IMG/VR virus record: IMGVR_UViG_3300032249_000480
Location: 1 to 64,000 of that record
DNA: 64,000 nt
Source of the DNA: a virus
Direction: 5' to 3' (one strand)
Shown here: positions 38,466 through 48,895 of the stretch, one piece after another
How positions within the stretch are numbered: position 1 is the first letter of the stretch
Layout: every line of letters begins with the position of its first letter
Program-made: the position numbers and the translations under genes
Notes under the pieces: model-generated
Database searches by the model: none
What the model was told of the DNA's origin: nothing
Seen by the model: the letters and a program-made list of their open reading frames with translations, nothing else

Positions 38466-38489
38466 ACGTTTGTTATTGATTTAAATTGG

Positions 38490-38498
38490 TGGTATAAT
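38490..38498 (+). promoter_or_regulatory. late extended -10 promoter for nrdJ
   Basis: TGGTATAAT, 60 nt before the ATG at 38559. A hairpin GTACTTT...AAAGTAC lies in the leader. Confidence 0.55.
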
Positions 38499-38558
38499 TA
38501 GCAAGTACTTTACAAAACTAAAAGTACCTAATCTAATTTACTTGAAAGGTAACAACAA

Positions 38559-40589
38559 ATGTCAGATTTCTTTTCTTTTCGTCTTGTAGACGACTTTATT
38601 AATAAATATTCAGAGGTTCCAGCACCTTTTGGATTTACAGATGCAGGAGGAAACTCATTAGGAGAGATAACATTTATTCGTACGTATTCAAGAGTAAAAG
38701 ATGATGGTACAAAAGAAAAATGGTATGAGGTTTGTAAGCGTGTAATTGAAGGTATGTACTCAGTTCAAAAGAATCATGCAAAAGAAAACCGTCTTCCATG
38801 GAATGACAATAAAGCACAGAAGTCTGCACAAGAAGCCTTTCAAAGAATGTTTGAACTAAAGTGGACTCCACCAGGTCGTGGTCTTTGGGCATTTGGAACA
38901 CCAATGGTTATGGAAAAGCGCAACTCTGCATCACTTCAAAATTGTGCAATGGTTTCTACTCGTGACATTGATAGAAATGATCCAGGAGCATTGTTTGCTT
39001 GGACAATGGATGCTCTTATGCTTGGTATTGGTGTAGGGTTTGATACTGTTGGACAAGAAAAACAAATGTCAATTTATGCACCAACAGAACCAGTAAATAC
39101 CTATCAAATTCCTGATACTCGTGAGGGATGGGTAGAGTCTGTTCGTTTGTTAATTAACTCATTCCTTCGTCAAAATCAATCTATTCAAGACTTTGATTAC
39201 AGTTTGATTCGTCCACTAGGAGCGCCCATTAAAGGTTTTGGCGGGGTAGCCAGTGGACCACAACCATTGATTGACCTACATATAAGAATTAGGAAAGTTA
39301 TAGGGTCTAGAGCGGGAGAGATTCTTGATGCTCGTGCAATTGTTGATATTGTTAACCTTATTGGAACATGTGTTGTTTCTGGAAATGTTCGTCGTTCTGC
39401 AACACTTGCATTAGGTGCTGCTGGTGATGAAGAGTTTATGAATCTTAAAAATGGAGAAGTATTTCCAGAAAGAAACTCGTTTGATCCAAAAAATCCAGGC
39501 TGGGCATGGATGTCTAACAATTCTATTTCAGCATCAATTGGAACAAGATATGAAGATTATGTTGATGTAATCTCTGATAATGGAGAGCCAGGGTTTATTT
39601 GGCTTGATGTTGCTAGAAACTATGGTCGCCTTGCAGATTCTGCAGATGGCAAGGACTATCGTGTTATGGGTTTTAATCCTTGTGCAGAGCAGCCATTAGA
39701 ATCATATGAACTATGCACACTTGTAGAAGTTCATTTAAATCGTCATGAGTCTAAAGAAGATTTTCTTAAGACATTGAAATTTGCTTATCTTTATGGAAAA
39801 ACCGTTACTTTAATGCCAACTCATTGGCAAGTTACAAATGGAATTATGCAAAGAAATCGCCGTATTGGAACATCTCTTACTGGTATTGCATCGTTTGCAG
39901 ATACTCATGGATTGCCAACAACCCGCGAGTGGATGGATGAGGGATATCAAAAGATACGTGCCTATGATCACAGTTATTCAGAATGGCTATGTGTTCGTGA
40001 ATCAATTCGTGTAACAACTGTTAAGCCTTCAGGATCTGTATCACTATTGTCTGGTGCAACTCCAGGAGTTCACTGGGGTCCAGGAGGAGAATTCTTTTTA
40101 CGTGCTATCCGTTTTGGAGAGCAAGATCCAATGCTTCATTTATTTAGAGCAGCAGGATATAAAATTGAAAAAGACGTTGTATCAGCAAATACACAAGTAG
40201 TATATTTCCCAGTTCACTCAGGACACCCTAGATCTGAAAAAGATGTAAGCATGTTTGAAAAAATTGGATTGGCAGCAACTGCTCAAAAATATTGGTCTGA
40301 TAATGGTGTTTCAGTTACATTATCTTTTGATAAAGAAACGGAAACTAAATTTATTGCTCCAGCACTACACATGTATGAGGGACAATTGAAGGCAGTATCT
40401 TTTCTTCCAATGGGTAATAAAACATATCCACAACAACCATACACTCAAATAACCAAAGATGAATATAATGACTATGTTGGAACTATTGCCAAGATTGACT
40501 GGAATGCTATTTATAATGGTGTAGAAAATCTTGAAGCAGAAGGAGAAATGTACTGCACCACAGATGTTTGTGAGATTAAAATAAAATAA
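38559..40589 (+). CDS. nrdJ: adenosylcobalamin-dependent ribonucleoside-triphosphate reductase
   Basis: 676 residues. It matches the monomeric class II enzyme (Lactobacillus RTPR type): C129 (SLQNCAM) and C386 as the reducible pair, C375 as the thiyl-radical Cys and E377 in NPCAEQPLE, with the same 11-residue spacing as the type enzyme, and a C-terminal CTTDVC for electron relay. It makes deoxyribonucleotides for phage DNA synthesis and needs host B12. It has its own terminator-flanked promoter and a GAAAGG Shine-Dalgarno. It lies among virion genes rather than with replication genes. Confidence 0.9.
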   Translation: MSDFFSFRLVDDFINKYSEVPAPFGFTDAGGNSLGEITFIRTYSRVKDDGTKEKWYEVCKRVIEGMYSVQKNHAKENRLPWNDNKAQKSAQEAFQRMFELKWTPPGRGLWAFGTPMVMEKRNSASLQNCAMVSTRDIDRNDPGALFAWTMDALMLGIGVGFDTVGQEKQMSIYAPTEPVNTYQIPDTREGWVESVRLLINSFLRQNQSIQDFDYSLIRPLGAPIKGFGGVASGPQPLIDLHIRIRKVIGSRAGEILDARAIVDIVNLIGTCVVSGNVRRSATLALGAAGDEEFMNLKNGEVFPERNSFDPKNPGWAWMSNNSISASIGTRYEDYVDVISDNGEPGFIWLDVARNYGRLADSADGKDYRVMGFNPCAEQPLESYELCTLVEVHLNRHESKEDFLKTLKFAYLYGKTVTLMPTHWQVTNGIMQRNRRIGTSLTGIASFADTHGLPTTREWMDEGYQKIRAYDHSYSEWLCVRESIRVTTVKPSGSVSLLSGATPGVHWGPGGEFFLRAIRFGEQDPMLHLFRAAGYKIEKDVVSANTQVVYFPVHSGHPRSEKDVSMFEKIGLAATAQKYWSDNGVSVTLSFDKETETKFIAPALHMYEGQLKAVSFLPMGNKTYPQQPYTQITKDEYNDYVGTIAKIDWNAIYNGVENLEAEGEMYCTTDVCEIKIK

Positions 40590-40597
40590 TCTTACTA

Positions 40598-40606
40598 TGG
40601 TAAAAT
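40598..40606 (+). promoter_or_regulatory. late promoter box
   Basis: TGGTAAAAT with ATAGGAG downstream, before the ATG at 40622. Confidence 0.5.
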
Positions 40607-40621
40607 AGGGATAGGAGATAA

Positions 40622-43600
40622 ATGAAAAGCCTATCTAATCTTTATATAGAAAAAGTGTTATCAGAACACCCTATTTCAACATGGGTGTTATCTGATGATC
40701 TTGGTTATATTTCTTTAATTTCTGAAGAAAATAGAAAAAATCATGATTCTGGTCAATGGGAATTAACCAATGCAACATCATCACTAGAGTCTTTTCCACC
40801 AGTCAATGTTCCATTTTCAAGTTCTAACACAAGCAAAATAATTGGATCTGTGCCAAGTTTGTCAACAATGACTATTGATGCAAAAAGCGTATTTACTTTA
40901 AATGAATCAAACATTAATGAAGATTTTTCTAGCATCACTATAGGATTTTTTATTTATATAGATAATCCTTATACAAGATCAATTTCTGTTGGATATGAAT
41001 ATTATAATCTTGGAACTTTGTCCTATGTTAAAAACATAAAAACAGTTGATGTAACATCTGCAAATTCTGATTCTTGGATTTTTGTTTCTGGAACATTTAA
41101 TTTACCAACAGTTGCATATGAAGACATTAAAATTGTTATTGAAATGGATACAATTAGTGGAGGAACTTCGGGAGATTATAACTTTTACATTAATGGATTA
41201 ACAGTAGGACAATGGTCTGAAGAATTTAATCTAAAATCTTTAGGAATAAACACAGAAAGTATTCCAACAAATATTTCTTTGCCAAATACATTTAAGGTAG
41301 TTCCAGCCAAACAGTATTCTATCAATCAAAGTAATGCCTATTATTTATCTAATGACTCTACATTATTTGCTAAAAATTTTGGAATACCCCTTGCCTATGG
41401 CTCATCTAATGTTACAAAAATTTATGAAAACGTTGTTGGCGATGTAACATATCCTTCATTGATTTTTCCAGGAAGTGGATTTTTAAACAAAAGGGGTCAA
41501 TATAACACATATACAGCAGAAATGTGGATTAGACTAAATACTGATACAAATACACCTAGAAAAATATTTGGTCCAATTTCTGATAAAAATGGATTATATG
41601 CAGATGGATCATTTTTAACATTTGTTATAGGAAACAATATAGGCTCCCACTACATTGGTGAATGGAGTAGGCCTATGTTAATTGACATTAGGTTTATAAA
41701 AAACAATATAAGCGTTTTATTAAATGGAGAACAAGTAATAAATATTAATATAAATGAAAACGACTTATTGTTTCCATCAGAATTTGACAGTAATGGAAAA
41801 AGTCAAGACTGGCTAGGATTTTATACTTATAGTGATATTGGTTTATTTGAAATAGATTCTTTTTCCTTGTATTCTTATTCTGTTCCAACAGAAGTTGCAA
41901 AGCGTCGTTGGGTATGGGGACAAGGAATACTTCCACCAGAATCAACCAACTATTCATTAAATGCAAAAACCGCATATAATGATTATTCTTTTGCAAATTA
42001 TTCTTCAAACTATAACTATCCAAATTTTGCAAATTGGAATCAAGGGTTTTTTAGTAATATAGATACTTCAAAAGAACTTTTAAAAATACCAGACTACAAA
42101 CTTCCAGAATTTATATTAGATAATTTTTCATATGATAAATGGATAACAGATATTAAAGATTCACAAGAAGCAAATGCAACTAAATATTTTACCTTTAGAC
42201 CAAGTGAAGATTGGGATTCAAAAAATTGTTATATTTTCTTTAAAAATATGAACATTATAAATGAAAACTTAAAAATGTTTTATGGTGTTTTTAAATCAGA
42301 TACAACATCTAATAACGAAACTTTATTTAAAATAGTAAATAATGTCACAAAAGATTATTTAAAATGCACAATTAATGGAAGCACTATAACTTACTCAATT
42401 AATCTTTCAGGAGCACAAAGTGTTATAGGCACTAAAACAATTACTGCAAATGTTAATTTTGTCTGCGGAATAGATATAGGTAAACTCTCTAATCTTTCAA
42501 TTAATGGAATTCGTAGTTTTTTTGCAACCTTGTCAAATTTATCTTTATATATTGGAGGAGAAGAAAGTAATACCTATACTGGCTTAATGCTTAATTTTTC
42601 TTTTGATGCTGAATATAATAGTAAAAAAATTAATACTTCTTCAATTGATTCAAATGGACTATTTAATATAAATAGTAGCATTGGAAATACTATAGCCCAA
42701 CATACTGCAAACTATACTCTTAAACTTTTATATAAGTATGATATTTTGTTTGTAGATATTGCTTCTGCTGGCTATTGGGAAGACTATATTCCATTGTCAT
42801 ATTTTGCAAAAACTACAAAAAATTATGAAGGTAAAGAATATTATGACCTTGATTCAATTCAAATTAATTTAGACTACCCAGAGCCACTAGAAAGATCATC
42901 GGAAGAGTCTGTTGGTTTTTGGACATATCAAGATTTAAAAATTAGATACGAAACTCTTAATGGTTTTCAATATGTACAAACATACGGACAACTTGATAAT
43001 AATATATATAGTGGTTGGGAAGATTATCAAGATATGTCAGAAGATTCTGAAAAATATTATAACTTTAATACAGAAAATAATTCAATTAAGTCATACATCT
43101 CTTTTCAAAAAATTACTAATGGATCAAATAAAAATTTAATTGATTTTCTTAGTGTTGAGATAGCACCAGTTTCTGGCGTTATTGAGCCAGACTCATCACG
43201 TAATGAATGGGAAGATACGGCATTTGAGGTGTTTGATGGAACAATAATTTATGCACCATCAAAAAATAAAAATTTGGCCACAATAGATTTTAATAACTAT
43301 GCAATTGTTACACATCTTGACTTTATTTCAGATGGAATTTTTCATAATCCATTAAAGTTTAAGAGTCTTCAATATGCATCAAAAGTTTTAGAAAGAAATG
43401 ATTTTTCAAAAATGGGAACAAAGTTTGGAACAAATCTATACCTATATAGAAAAACTGGAACATATTATGATTTTAAAGGACACAACCCTGTTGCTACATA
43501 CAAGGGAAGCACACCACACCTATTTTTAAATAATAATTCTGGATGGAAACTTAAAGGAGAGGCGTCTACTTTAATTGAAAGAGGTTTGTCTATGCCAGTT

Positions 43601-44308
43601 AACTTTGAAAAAGGAATTAATTATAAGGTCAGTTCTATTCAAATGTGGTTAAGATATTCTGAACGAGTGTTTCCTACAGTTGGATCATTAATGTTATCAG
43701 TTAATCACAAAAACTCCATATACGATTTTTATCTTGAGGGCGATTCAAGCACTCAAAGAGGATATGTATATGGTATAGATAGATATAGTGGTAATCCATT
43801 AACAAATGTTATATATTCTATTAATGGAAATATTGTTGATACGCCATACATTGTTAATGAAAATTGGTCAGTTTTGGGAATTGGTTTTTCTGATTTATTA
43901 GATTTTAGTGAATATAGTGGAACAATAAATGTTACTGGCAACATTACATTTAATAATTTATCATATTATTTATCAGATGATTTACAACAAAAACAAAAAA
44001 TAAAATCAAGGCTATGGTCAGAAGTAAAAGATGGTTCTAAGACTTGGACATATTGGGAAACACCACTTGACATTAACTCTGATGGAGATTATTCAGATGC
44101 TGGCGAACTTGACGGAACCTGGAGAAGTATTTACGTTATAGAAGATTCAACGTTTTATAATATAAATCCAAATATTGTCTATAATGGCTATGTCGGTATT
44201 GATAGAATTATTGTTGATGATTCCGTAAATGGGATTATGGTTGATCCAGAAAAATTTAAGGTATATTCTAGTCCTGCTTGGTCAACATTTACAAAGACTC
44301 CTGCATAG
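40622..44308 (+). CDS. large virion protein with LamG-like domains
   Basis: 1228 residues. Repeated concanavalin-like pieces: TITIGFFIYIDNP..., and especially YNTYTAEMWIRLNT then IDIRFIKNNISVLLNGEQVI (about 295-375) and ITANVNFVCGIDIGKLSNLS later. These are typical LamG/Laminin-G-like carbohydrate-recognition sandwiches. No catalytic motif. Its place just before the portal is unusual; it may be a head- or tail-attached adhesin or neck appendage. Confidence 0.65.
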   Translation: MKSLSNLYIEKVLSEHPISTWVLSDDLGYISLISEENRKNHDSGQWELTNATSSLESFPPVNVPFSSSNTSKIIGSVPSLSTMTIDAKSVFTLNESNINEDFSSITIGFFIYIDNPYTRSISVGYEYYNLGTLSYVKNIKTVDVTSANSDSWIFVSGTFNLPTVAYEDIKIVIEMDTISGGTSGDYNFYINGLTVGQWSEEFNLKSLGINTESIPTNISLPNTFKVVPAKQYSINQSNAYYLSNDSTLFAKNFGIPLAYGSSNVTKIYENVVGDVTYPSLIFPGSGFLNKRGQYNTYTAEMWIRLNTDTNTPRKIFGPISDKNGLYADGSFLTFVIGNNIGSHYIGEWSRPMLIDIRFIKNNISVLLNGEQVINININENDLLFPSEFDSNGKSQDWLGFYTYSDIGLFEIDSFSLYSYSVPTEVAKRRWVWGQGILPPESTNYSLNAKTAYNDYSFANYSSNYNYPNFANWNQGFFSNIDTSKELLKIPDYKLPEFILDNFSYDKWITDIKDSQEANATKYFTFRPSEDWDSKNCYIFFKNMNIINENLKMFYGVFKSDTTSNNETLFKIVNNVTKDYLKCTINGSTITYSINLSGAQSVIGTKTITANVNFVCGIDIGKLSNLSINGIRSFFATLSNLSLYIGGEESNTYTGLMLNFSFDAEYNSKKINTSSIDSNGLFNINSSIGNTIAQHTANYTLKLLYKYDILFVDIASAGYWEDYIPLSYFAKTTKNYEGKEYYDLDSIQINLDYPEPLERSSEESVGFWTYQDLKIRYETLNGFQYVQTYGQLDNNIYSGWEDYQDMSEDSEKYYNFNTENNSIKSYISFQKITNGSNKNLIDFLSVEIAPVSGVIEPDSSRNEWEDTAFEVFDGTIIYAPSKNKNLATIDFNNYAIVTHLDFISDGIFHNPLKFKSLQYASKVLERNDFSKMGTKFGTNLYLYRKTGTYYDFKGHNPVATYKGSTPHLFLNNNSGWKLKGEASTLIERGLSMPVNFEKGINYKVSSIQMWLRYSERVFPTVGSLMLSVNHKNSIYDFYLEGDSSTQRGYVYGIDRYSGNPLTNVIYSINGNIVDTPYIVNENWSVLGIGFSDLLDFSEYSGTINVTGNITFNNLSYYLSDDLQQKQKIKSRLWSEVKDGSKTWTYWETPLDINSDGDYSDAGELDGTWRSIYVIEDSTFYNINPNIVYNGYVGIDRIIVDDSVNGIMVDPEKFKVYSSPAWSTFTKTPA

Positions 44309-44310
44309 TC

Positions 44311-44319
44311 TGGTATACT
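44311..44319 (+). promoter_or_regulatory. late extended -10 promoter, leaderless
   Basis: TGGTATACT, 7 nt before the ATG at 44327. Confidence 0.55.
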
Positions 44320-44326
44320 TGTGGTT

Positions 44327-44722
44327 ATGGATGGATTAATTAACCCAAAAACTGGTAAACCTATTGTAGAAAATGTTCGTCGCCAAGTCATTGATAAGCA
44401 CTATGACTGGGGACTTTATGTGTATAAAAAGGCTAGTGGAGCCTATTTCACAGATGGCGAAGGAAATGTTCTAAATATTCCTTCTAATAAAAACGATATT
44501 GGTCAAATTAATAAGTTAAAGGCAGCAGCAATTTATCATGGAGATCCTGGAGACGGCAAGGCCGTTTTTGTTCCAGGGCTTACAAGAGTTACTGAAGAAG
44601 AATACTCAGAACAACTAGATAGAATGAAAGCAGGATTAATTCCTTCAATGAACGACCTTGGTGCTTGGAAGGCTGCACAAGACACTGTTGATAAGTATGG
44701 AAGAGGTATTTTAGATGAGTGA
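44327..44722 (+). CDS. hypothetical protein preceding the portal
   Basis: 131 residues from MDGLINPKTGKPIVENVRRQ. A GTG at 44321 in the same frame lies only 1 nt from the -10 box, so the ATG at 44327 is chosen. VIDKHYDWGLYVYKKASGAY and the C-terminal helical region are without a recognised family. It overlaps the portal gene by 8 bp. Confidence 0.75.
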   Translation: MDGLINPKTGKPIVENVRRQVIDKHYDWGLYVYKKASGAYFTDGEGNVLNIPSNKNDIGQINKLKAAAIYHGDPGDGKAVFVPGLTRVTEEEYSEQLDRMKAGLIPSMNDLGAWKAAQDTVDKYGRGILDE

Positions 44723-46355
44723 TGATTTTGAGTTTCAATATGTTTCCGCAGCACTAAATACTCAAGAAAAAGATGAGAATCCTTTTAAGAAAAGCGATCC
44801 ATTTAATCAAGACTGGAACAACCTTAAAGATCTTTTAGGACTTGAGCAGAACTTTAAACGCCGTACAGCAAGAACAGTAACAAAAGCAGTTGATACATAC
44901 AACTCTGCGGTAATGACTCAACAGCCTGCTCCAACTGATCAATATCTTGCAAATGCTAGAGCGAGTCAAGTTGGAGATGGTGCAGGATCAAAAACAATAA
45001 ATCCTGGAACTGTTTATCGTAATGGATATGGAATCTTTGACGTAATTACACCACCATACAATATGTACGAACTAGCCAATTTTTATGATACATCTTTTGC
45101 TAATCATGCTGCTATTGATGCAAAGGTAGAAAACGTTGTTGGTCTTGGATATCATTTTGAAATGAACGCTCAAACAATGATGAAATTATCTGCATCTACT
45201 GATGAAGCAGCAACAGAAAGAGCAAGAAGAAGAATTGAAAGACTTAAGATTGATGCAAAAGAATGGATTGAAGGCTTAAACACAGATGATAGTTTTACAA
45301 CTATTATGGAAAAAGTTTACACAGATGTACAGGCAACTGGTAACGGATATCTTGAAATTGGTCGTAAGGTAAATGGAGAAATTGGATATATTGGTCATGT
45401 TCCATCTACTACAATGCGTGTACGTCGTTTGCGTGATGGATATGTACAGATTATTGGACCACGCTTAGTTTATTTCCGTAACTTTGGGGCAAAGAATCAA
45501 AACCCATTAACATCAGATAATCGTCCTAATGAAATTATTCACTTTAAAGAATACTCTCCGCTAAATACATATTATGGAGTACCAGACATTATTGCTGCTA
45601 TGCCATCTCTTATTGGAGATCAACTTGCTTCTCAGTATAATATTGACTACTTTGAAAACAAGGCTGTACCAAGATATATTATTACTCTTAAAGGTGCAAA
45701 ACTCTCTCCTGACGCAGAAGATAAAATGTTTAGATTCCTTCAAACTGGATTAAAGTCTCAATCTCACCGCACTCTTTATATTCCGCTTCCTGGAGATTCA
45801 GATACTAATAAGGTTGAATTTAAGATGGAGCCAATTGAAAATGGTATTCAGGATGGTTCATTTAAAGAATATCGTAAGCAGAATCGTGATGATATTCTTA
45901 TTGCCCATCAGGTTCCAATCTCTAAGTTGGGTGGGGCAGACTCAGGTATCGCTGCAGCCCTTTCACAGGATCGCACTTTTAAGGAACAGGTTGCTCGTCC
46001 AGAACAAGAAAAAATTGAAAAGTTTATTAGCAAAATTGTCAAGGAATTTACAGACATTGTTGAACTTAAATTCAATGAATTAACCCTTACAGATGAGATT
46101 GCTCAATCACAGATTCTTGAAAGATATGTTAAGAATCAAATTATGTTACCTAATGAGGCTCGTGAGATTTTAGATCTTCCACAAGCACCTCATGGAGACA
46201 AGCCTTTAGAATTAACTGCTAGAGCAGCAGCAGATGCTAATGCTAACAATGCAAAAAATAGATCAAGAGATGCCGAAAGAACAAACAACTCATCCGATAG
46301 CCCTGCAACAGTTGCTGGTAGGAATCCAAAAGGCACTGGTAGATCATCTCAATAA
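44715..46355 (+). CDS. portal protein
   Basis: 546 residues. YNMYELANFYDTSFANHAAI, the NGYLEIGRKVNGEIGYIGHV strand pair, EIIHFKEYSPLNTYYGVPDI and the KLGGADSGIAAALSQDRTFK loop are characteristic of HK97-type portals. Twelve copies form the vertex ring through which DNA is packaged. The C-terminal 50 residues are a low-complexity Asn/Ala/Arg tail. Confidence 0.9.
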   Translation: MSDDFEFQYVSAALNTQEKDENPFKKSDPFNQDWNNLKDLLGLEQNFKRRTARTVTKAVDTYNSAVMTQQPAPTDQYLANARASQVGDGAGSKTINPGTVYRNGYGIFDVITPPYNMYELANFYDTSFANHAAIDAKVENVVGLGYHFEMNAQTMMKLSASTDEAATERARRRIERLKIDAKEWIEGLNTDDSFTTIMEKVYTDVQATGNGYLEIGRKVNGEIGYIGHVPSTTMRVRRLRDGYVQIIGPRLVYFRNFGAKNQNPLTSDNRPNEIIHFKEYSPLNTYYGVPDIIAAMPSLIGDQLASQYNIDYFENKAVPRYIITLKGAKLSPDAEDKMFRFLQTGLKSQSHRTLYIPLPGDSDTNKVEFKMEPIENGIQDGSFKEYRKQNRDDILIAHQVPISKLGGADSGIAAALSQDRTFKEQVARPEQEKIEKFISKIVKEFTDIVELKFNELTLTDEIAQSQILERYVKNQIMLPNEAREILDLPQAPHGDKPLELTARAAADANANNAKNRSRDAERTNNSSDSPATVAGRNPKGTGRSSQ

Positions 46356-46377
46356 CTGAGATGTGTGTTAAAATCTT

Positions 46378-46386
46378 TGGTATAAT
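46378..46386 (+). promoter_or_regulatory. late extended -10 promoter
   Basis: TGGTATAAT, 9 nt before the ATG at 46396. The same 9 nt contain GGAGAG. Confidence 0.55.
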
Positions 46387-46395
46387 AGGAGAGAT

Positions 46396-47706
46396 ATGAA
46401 TATCAATAAAGCCCACTGGTCAACTGAAGGAACAAGTGTTCGTCTCTCAATGCCTTTTGCTAAGGTAGACGCAGAGCGTAGAATTGTATCTGGTTTTGCA
46501 ACTTTGGATAACCTAGATAAGCAAAATGATATTGTTACACAAGAAGCAAGCGTTGCCGCATTTGAAAAATTCAAGGGTAATATCCGTGAAATGCATCAAC
46601 CATTAGCAGTAGGCAAACTAGTATCATTTAAACAAGATCGCTATTTTGATCCTAGCACAAAAAAATTTTATAACGGAGTATATGTTTCTGCATATGTTTC
46701 AAAGGGGGCACAAGATACTTGGGAAAAAGTACTTGATGGAACCCTTTCAAGTTTTTCAATTGGTGGAAATATCCACAAGTGGGACGATGCAATTGATGAA
46801 GCAAGCCAAAAGTCAATTAGAATTATTAAAGACTATGACCTTTTTGAATTATCTTTAGTTGATTCACCAGCAAATCAACTTGCAAATATTTTGTCTGTAC
46901 AAAAGAATGCAGATGGACAAACAACCTTTACTGGATCTTCTTCAGAGGTTGTAGTTGAGAATGTATTCTGGGATTCTACAAATGGTATTGTTTCTTTATC
47001 TCAAAATGATTCAGAAGTGAGTCCAGTTGATGGAACACAAATGAAGAATATAGGCTTTGTTGAAAAAAGTGACAATGAAAAAGCAGAAATGATAAAATTC
47101 TTAGTTGATAGTGCAAAAGGCATTAGTACAATTAAGATGACAAAGGAGGAAAATACAATGACAGAAGATACAAACACAGTCGCTGATGCAGAGGTTGAAA
47201 CAACAACCGCTGATGCACCAGTTGCAGTAGAGTCAGTCGTTGAAGATGCTCCAGAGACAACATCAGAAGAAGTTACAAAGACAGTTGATGAAGTAATTGC
47301 TGAAGACTCTGTTTTGGAAAAAGCAGATGAATCAGTAGATACAGATATTGTTAATGTAGAAAAGTCTGATGAGGCAGTCGCCACTGCCGTTACAGAGATA
47401 AAAGAATCTCTCGCTAATGCCTTTGGAGATTTAACTTCAACAGTTAAATCAATCAGCGACGTAGTTGCTGAATTAAAGAAATCACTTGATAATGTTACAG
47501 AACAAGTTACATCAGTAACTAAGGAAGTATCAGATATTAAGGGTGGAGTAGATGAGTTTGGAAAGAGAGTAGATGCCGTAGAGCAAGATACCGCTTTCCG
47601 CAAGTCTGGCGATCTAGGCGAGATCGTGCAGGAGTTTGCAGAAATGCCAACTCAAAAATCCCTATGGGGCGGACGTTTCCTCAAATCATCCGACCTATTT
47701 AACTAA
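46396..47706 (+). CDS. prohead protease fused to scaffold
   Basis: 436 residues. The N-terminal about 170 residues form the HK97/XkdF-type serine protease: GFATLDNLDKQNDIV, the catalytic His region EMHQPLAVGK, the Ser-containing SSFSIGG and LSLVDSPANQ. The rest is an acidic Val/Glu/Thr/Ala-rich scaffold with a coiled coil (LANAFGDLTSTVKSISDVVA...), ending in a capsid-binding-like basic/aromatic tail (LWGGRFLKS). The protease matures the head after assembly and removes the scaffold. Confidence 0.87.
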   Translation: MNINKAHWSTEGTSVRLSMPFAKVDAERRIVSGFATLDNLDKQNDIVTQEASVAAFEKFKGNIREMHQPLAVGKLVSFKQDRYFDPSTKKFYNGVYVSAYVSKGAQDTWEKVLDGTLSSFSIGGNIHKWDDAIDEASQKSIRIIKDYDLFELSLVDSPANQLANILSVQKNADGQTTFTGSSSEVVVENVFWDSTNGIVSLSQNDSEVSPVDGTQMKNIGFVEKSDNEKAEMIKFLVDSAKGISTIKMTKEENTMTEDTNTVADAEVETTTADAPVAVESVVEDAPETTSEEVTKTVDEVIAEDSVLEKADESVDTDIVNVEKSDEAVATAVTEIKESLANAFGDLTSTVKSISDVVAELKKSLDNVTEQVTSVTKEVSDIKGGVDEFGKRVDAVEQDTAFRKSGDLGEIVQEFAEMPTQKSLWGGRFLKSSDLFN

Positions 47707-47741
47707 AAAATATATATAAAAATCACTAGGAGGTGAAATAT

Positions 47742-48866
47742 ATGTCAGAACAAAACACAGAGATCGTAAAGAACTATCCGTCGTCAACTTCACCAGCAGG
47801 AGCATTTAACTCCGAAGGTACTTTTGCGTCAGGTGGTATCGGATCAGTATCTTCTCCAGCAGGAGGGATACTAGGTAACACAGCCACAGCAAATATGGGT
47901 GTTACTACTGGACCAAACGCCGTTAGCCCAACAGGTGCACTAGGAGGAATCCTATTGCCAGAGCAGGCTCGTCGTTTCATTGACTACGTGTGGGATGCAA
48001 CAATTCTCGCCCAAGATGGTCGTAAGGTTACTATGAGAGCCAATACGATTGAACTTGAGAAAGTCAACGTTGGTGAGCGTGTAATTCGTGCAGCAGCACA
48101 AGGCTCAAACGATTACACAAACGCTGGTGCTACATTTACTAAGGTGGAACTAACAACCAAGAAGATTCGTCTTGATTGGGAAATTTCAACTGAAGCACTT
48201 GAAGACAATATTGAAGGAGGAGCACTTGAAGACCACATCGTTCGCTTGATGACTAATGCTTTCGGAAACGACATTGAAGATCTAGCAATTAACGGTGATG
48301 GTGCAACAGGTAACTTCCTTTCAATTATGAACGGTTTCGTAAACCGCACAAAGGCTGTTGGTTCAGGAGCACACGAGTCAATCGTGACTGTTTCAAACAA
48401 CGCATGGACAACTGATGTAATGCAAAACATTATCTTGGCAATGCCACGTAAGTATCGTGCACTTAAGTCAAACCTTAAGTTCTATGCAGGTACAGACGCA
48501 TTCCAGGGTATTATCAAGCACAACGGAACACTTGCTGATGCAGTTGCAGAAGCATTTGCTAACCGTCCAGCGGGTACACCTGCAAACCGTCAGAACTATC
48601 TTGATGGAGTTGGACAGACATTCGGTGGAGCACGTACAACTCGTGTTCTAGGAATTGATGTTCAGGAAGTTCCTTACTACCCTGCAGGATTTGTAGATCT
48701 TACATTCCCACAGAACCGTGTATGGGGATTCCAAAGAGATATCACTGTAAACCGTGAGTACAAGCCAAAGAAGGACACTGTAGAATACACAGTATTCGTT
48801 CGTTTCGGCGTACAATGGGAAGAACTTGATGCAGTTGCTTACGCAGATGCAATCGCAGAATCCTAA
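47742..48866 (+). CDS. major capsid protein
   Basis: 374 residues from MSEQNTEIVKNYPSSTSPAG, after AGGAGGTG. A flexible Gly/Ser-rich N-terminal arm (1-75) precedes the HK97 fold: LLPEQARRFIDYVWDATILA, the LEKVNVGERVIRAAAQGSND E-loop, GNDIEDLAINGD and the C-terminal EYTVFVRFGVQWEELDAVAY. Position after protease/scaffold and base composition richer in G/C third positions fit a highly expressed capsid gene. Confidence 0.92.
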   Translation: MSEQNTEIVKNYPSSTSPAGAFNSEGTFASGGIGSVSSPAGGILGNTATANMGVTTGPNAVSPTGALGGILLPEQARRFIDYVWDATILAQDGRKVTMRANTIELEKVNVGERVIRAAAQGSNDYTNAGATFTKVELTTKKIRLDWEISTEALEDNIEGGALEDHIVRLMTNAFGNDIEDLAINGDGATGNFLSIMNGFVNRTKAVGSGAHESIVTVSNNAWTTDVMQNIILAMPRKYRALKSNLKFYAGTDAFQGIIKHNGTLADAVAEAFANRPAGTPANRQNYLDGVGQTFGGARTTRVLGIDVQEVPYYPAGFVDLTFPQNRVWGFQRDITVNREYKPKKDTVEYTVFVRFGVQWEELDAVAYADAIAES

Positions 48867-48895
48867 AAAATAGTTCTTAATTGAACCTGATTGGG

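Noticed and set aside
38466-38558. Cobalamin riboswitch upstream of nrdJ
   Set aside because: Leader is under 100 nt with only one simple hairpin; no B12 box seen.
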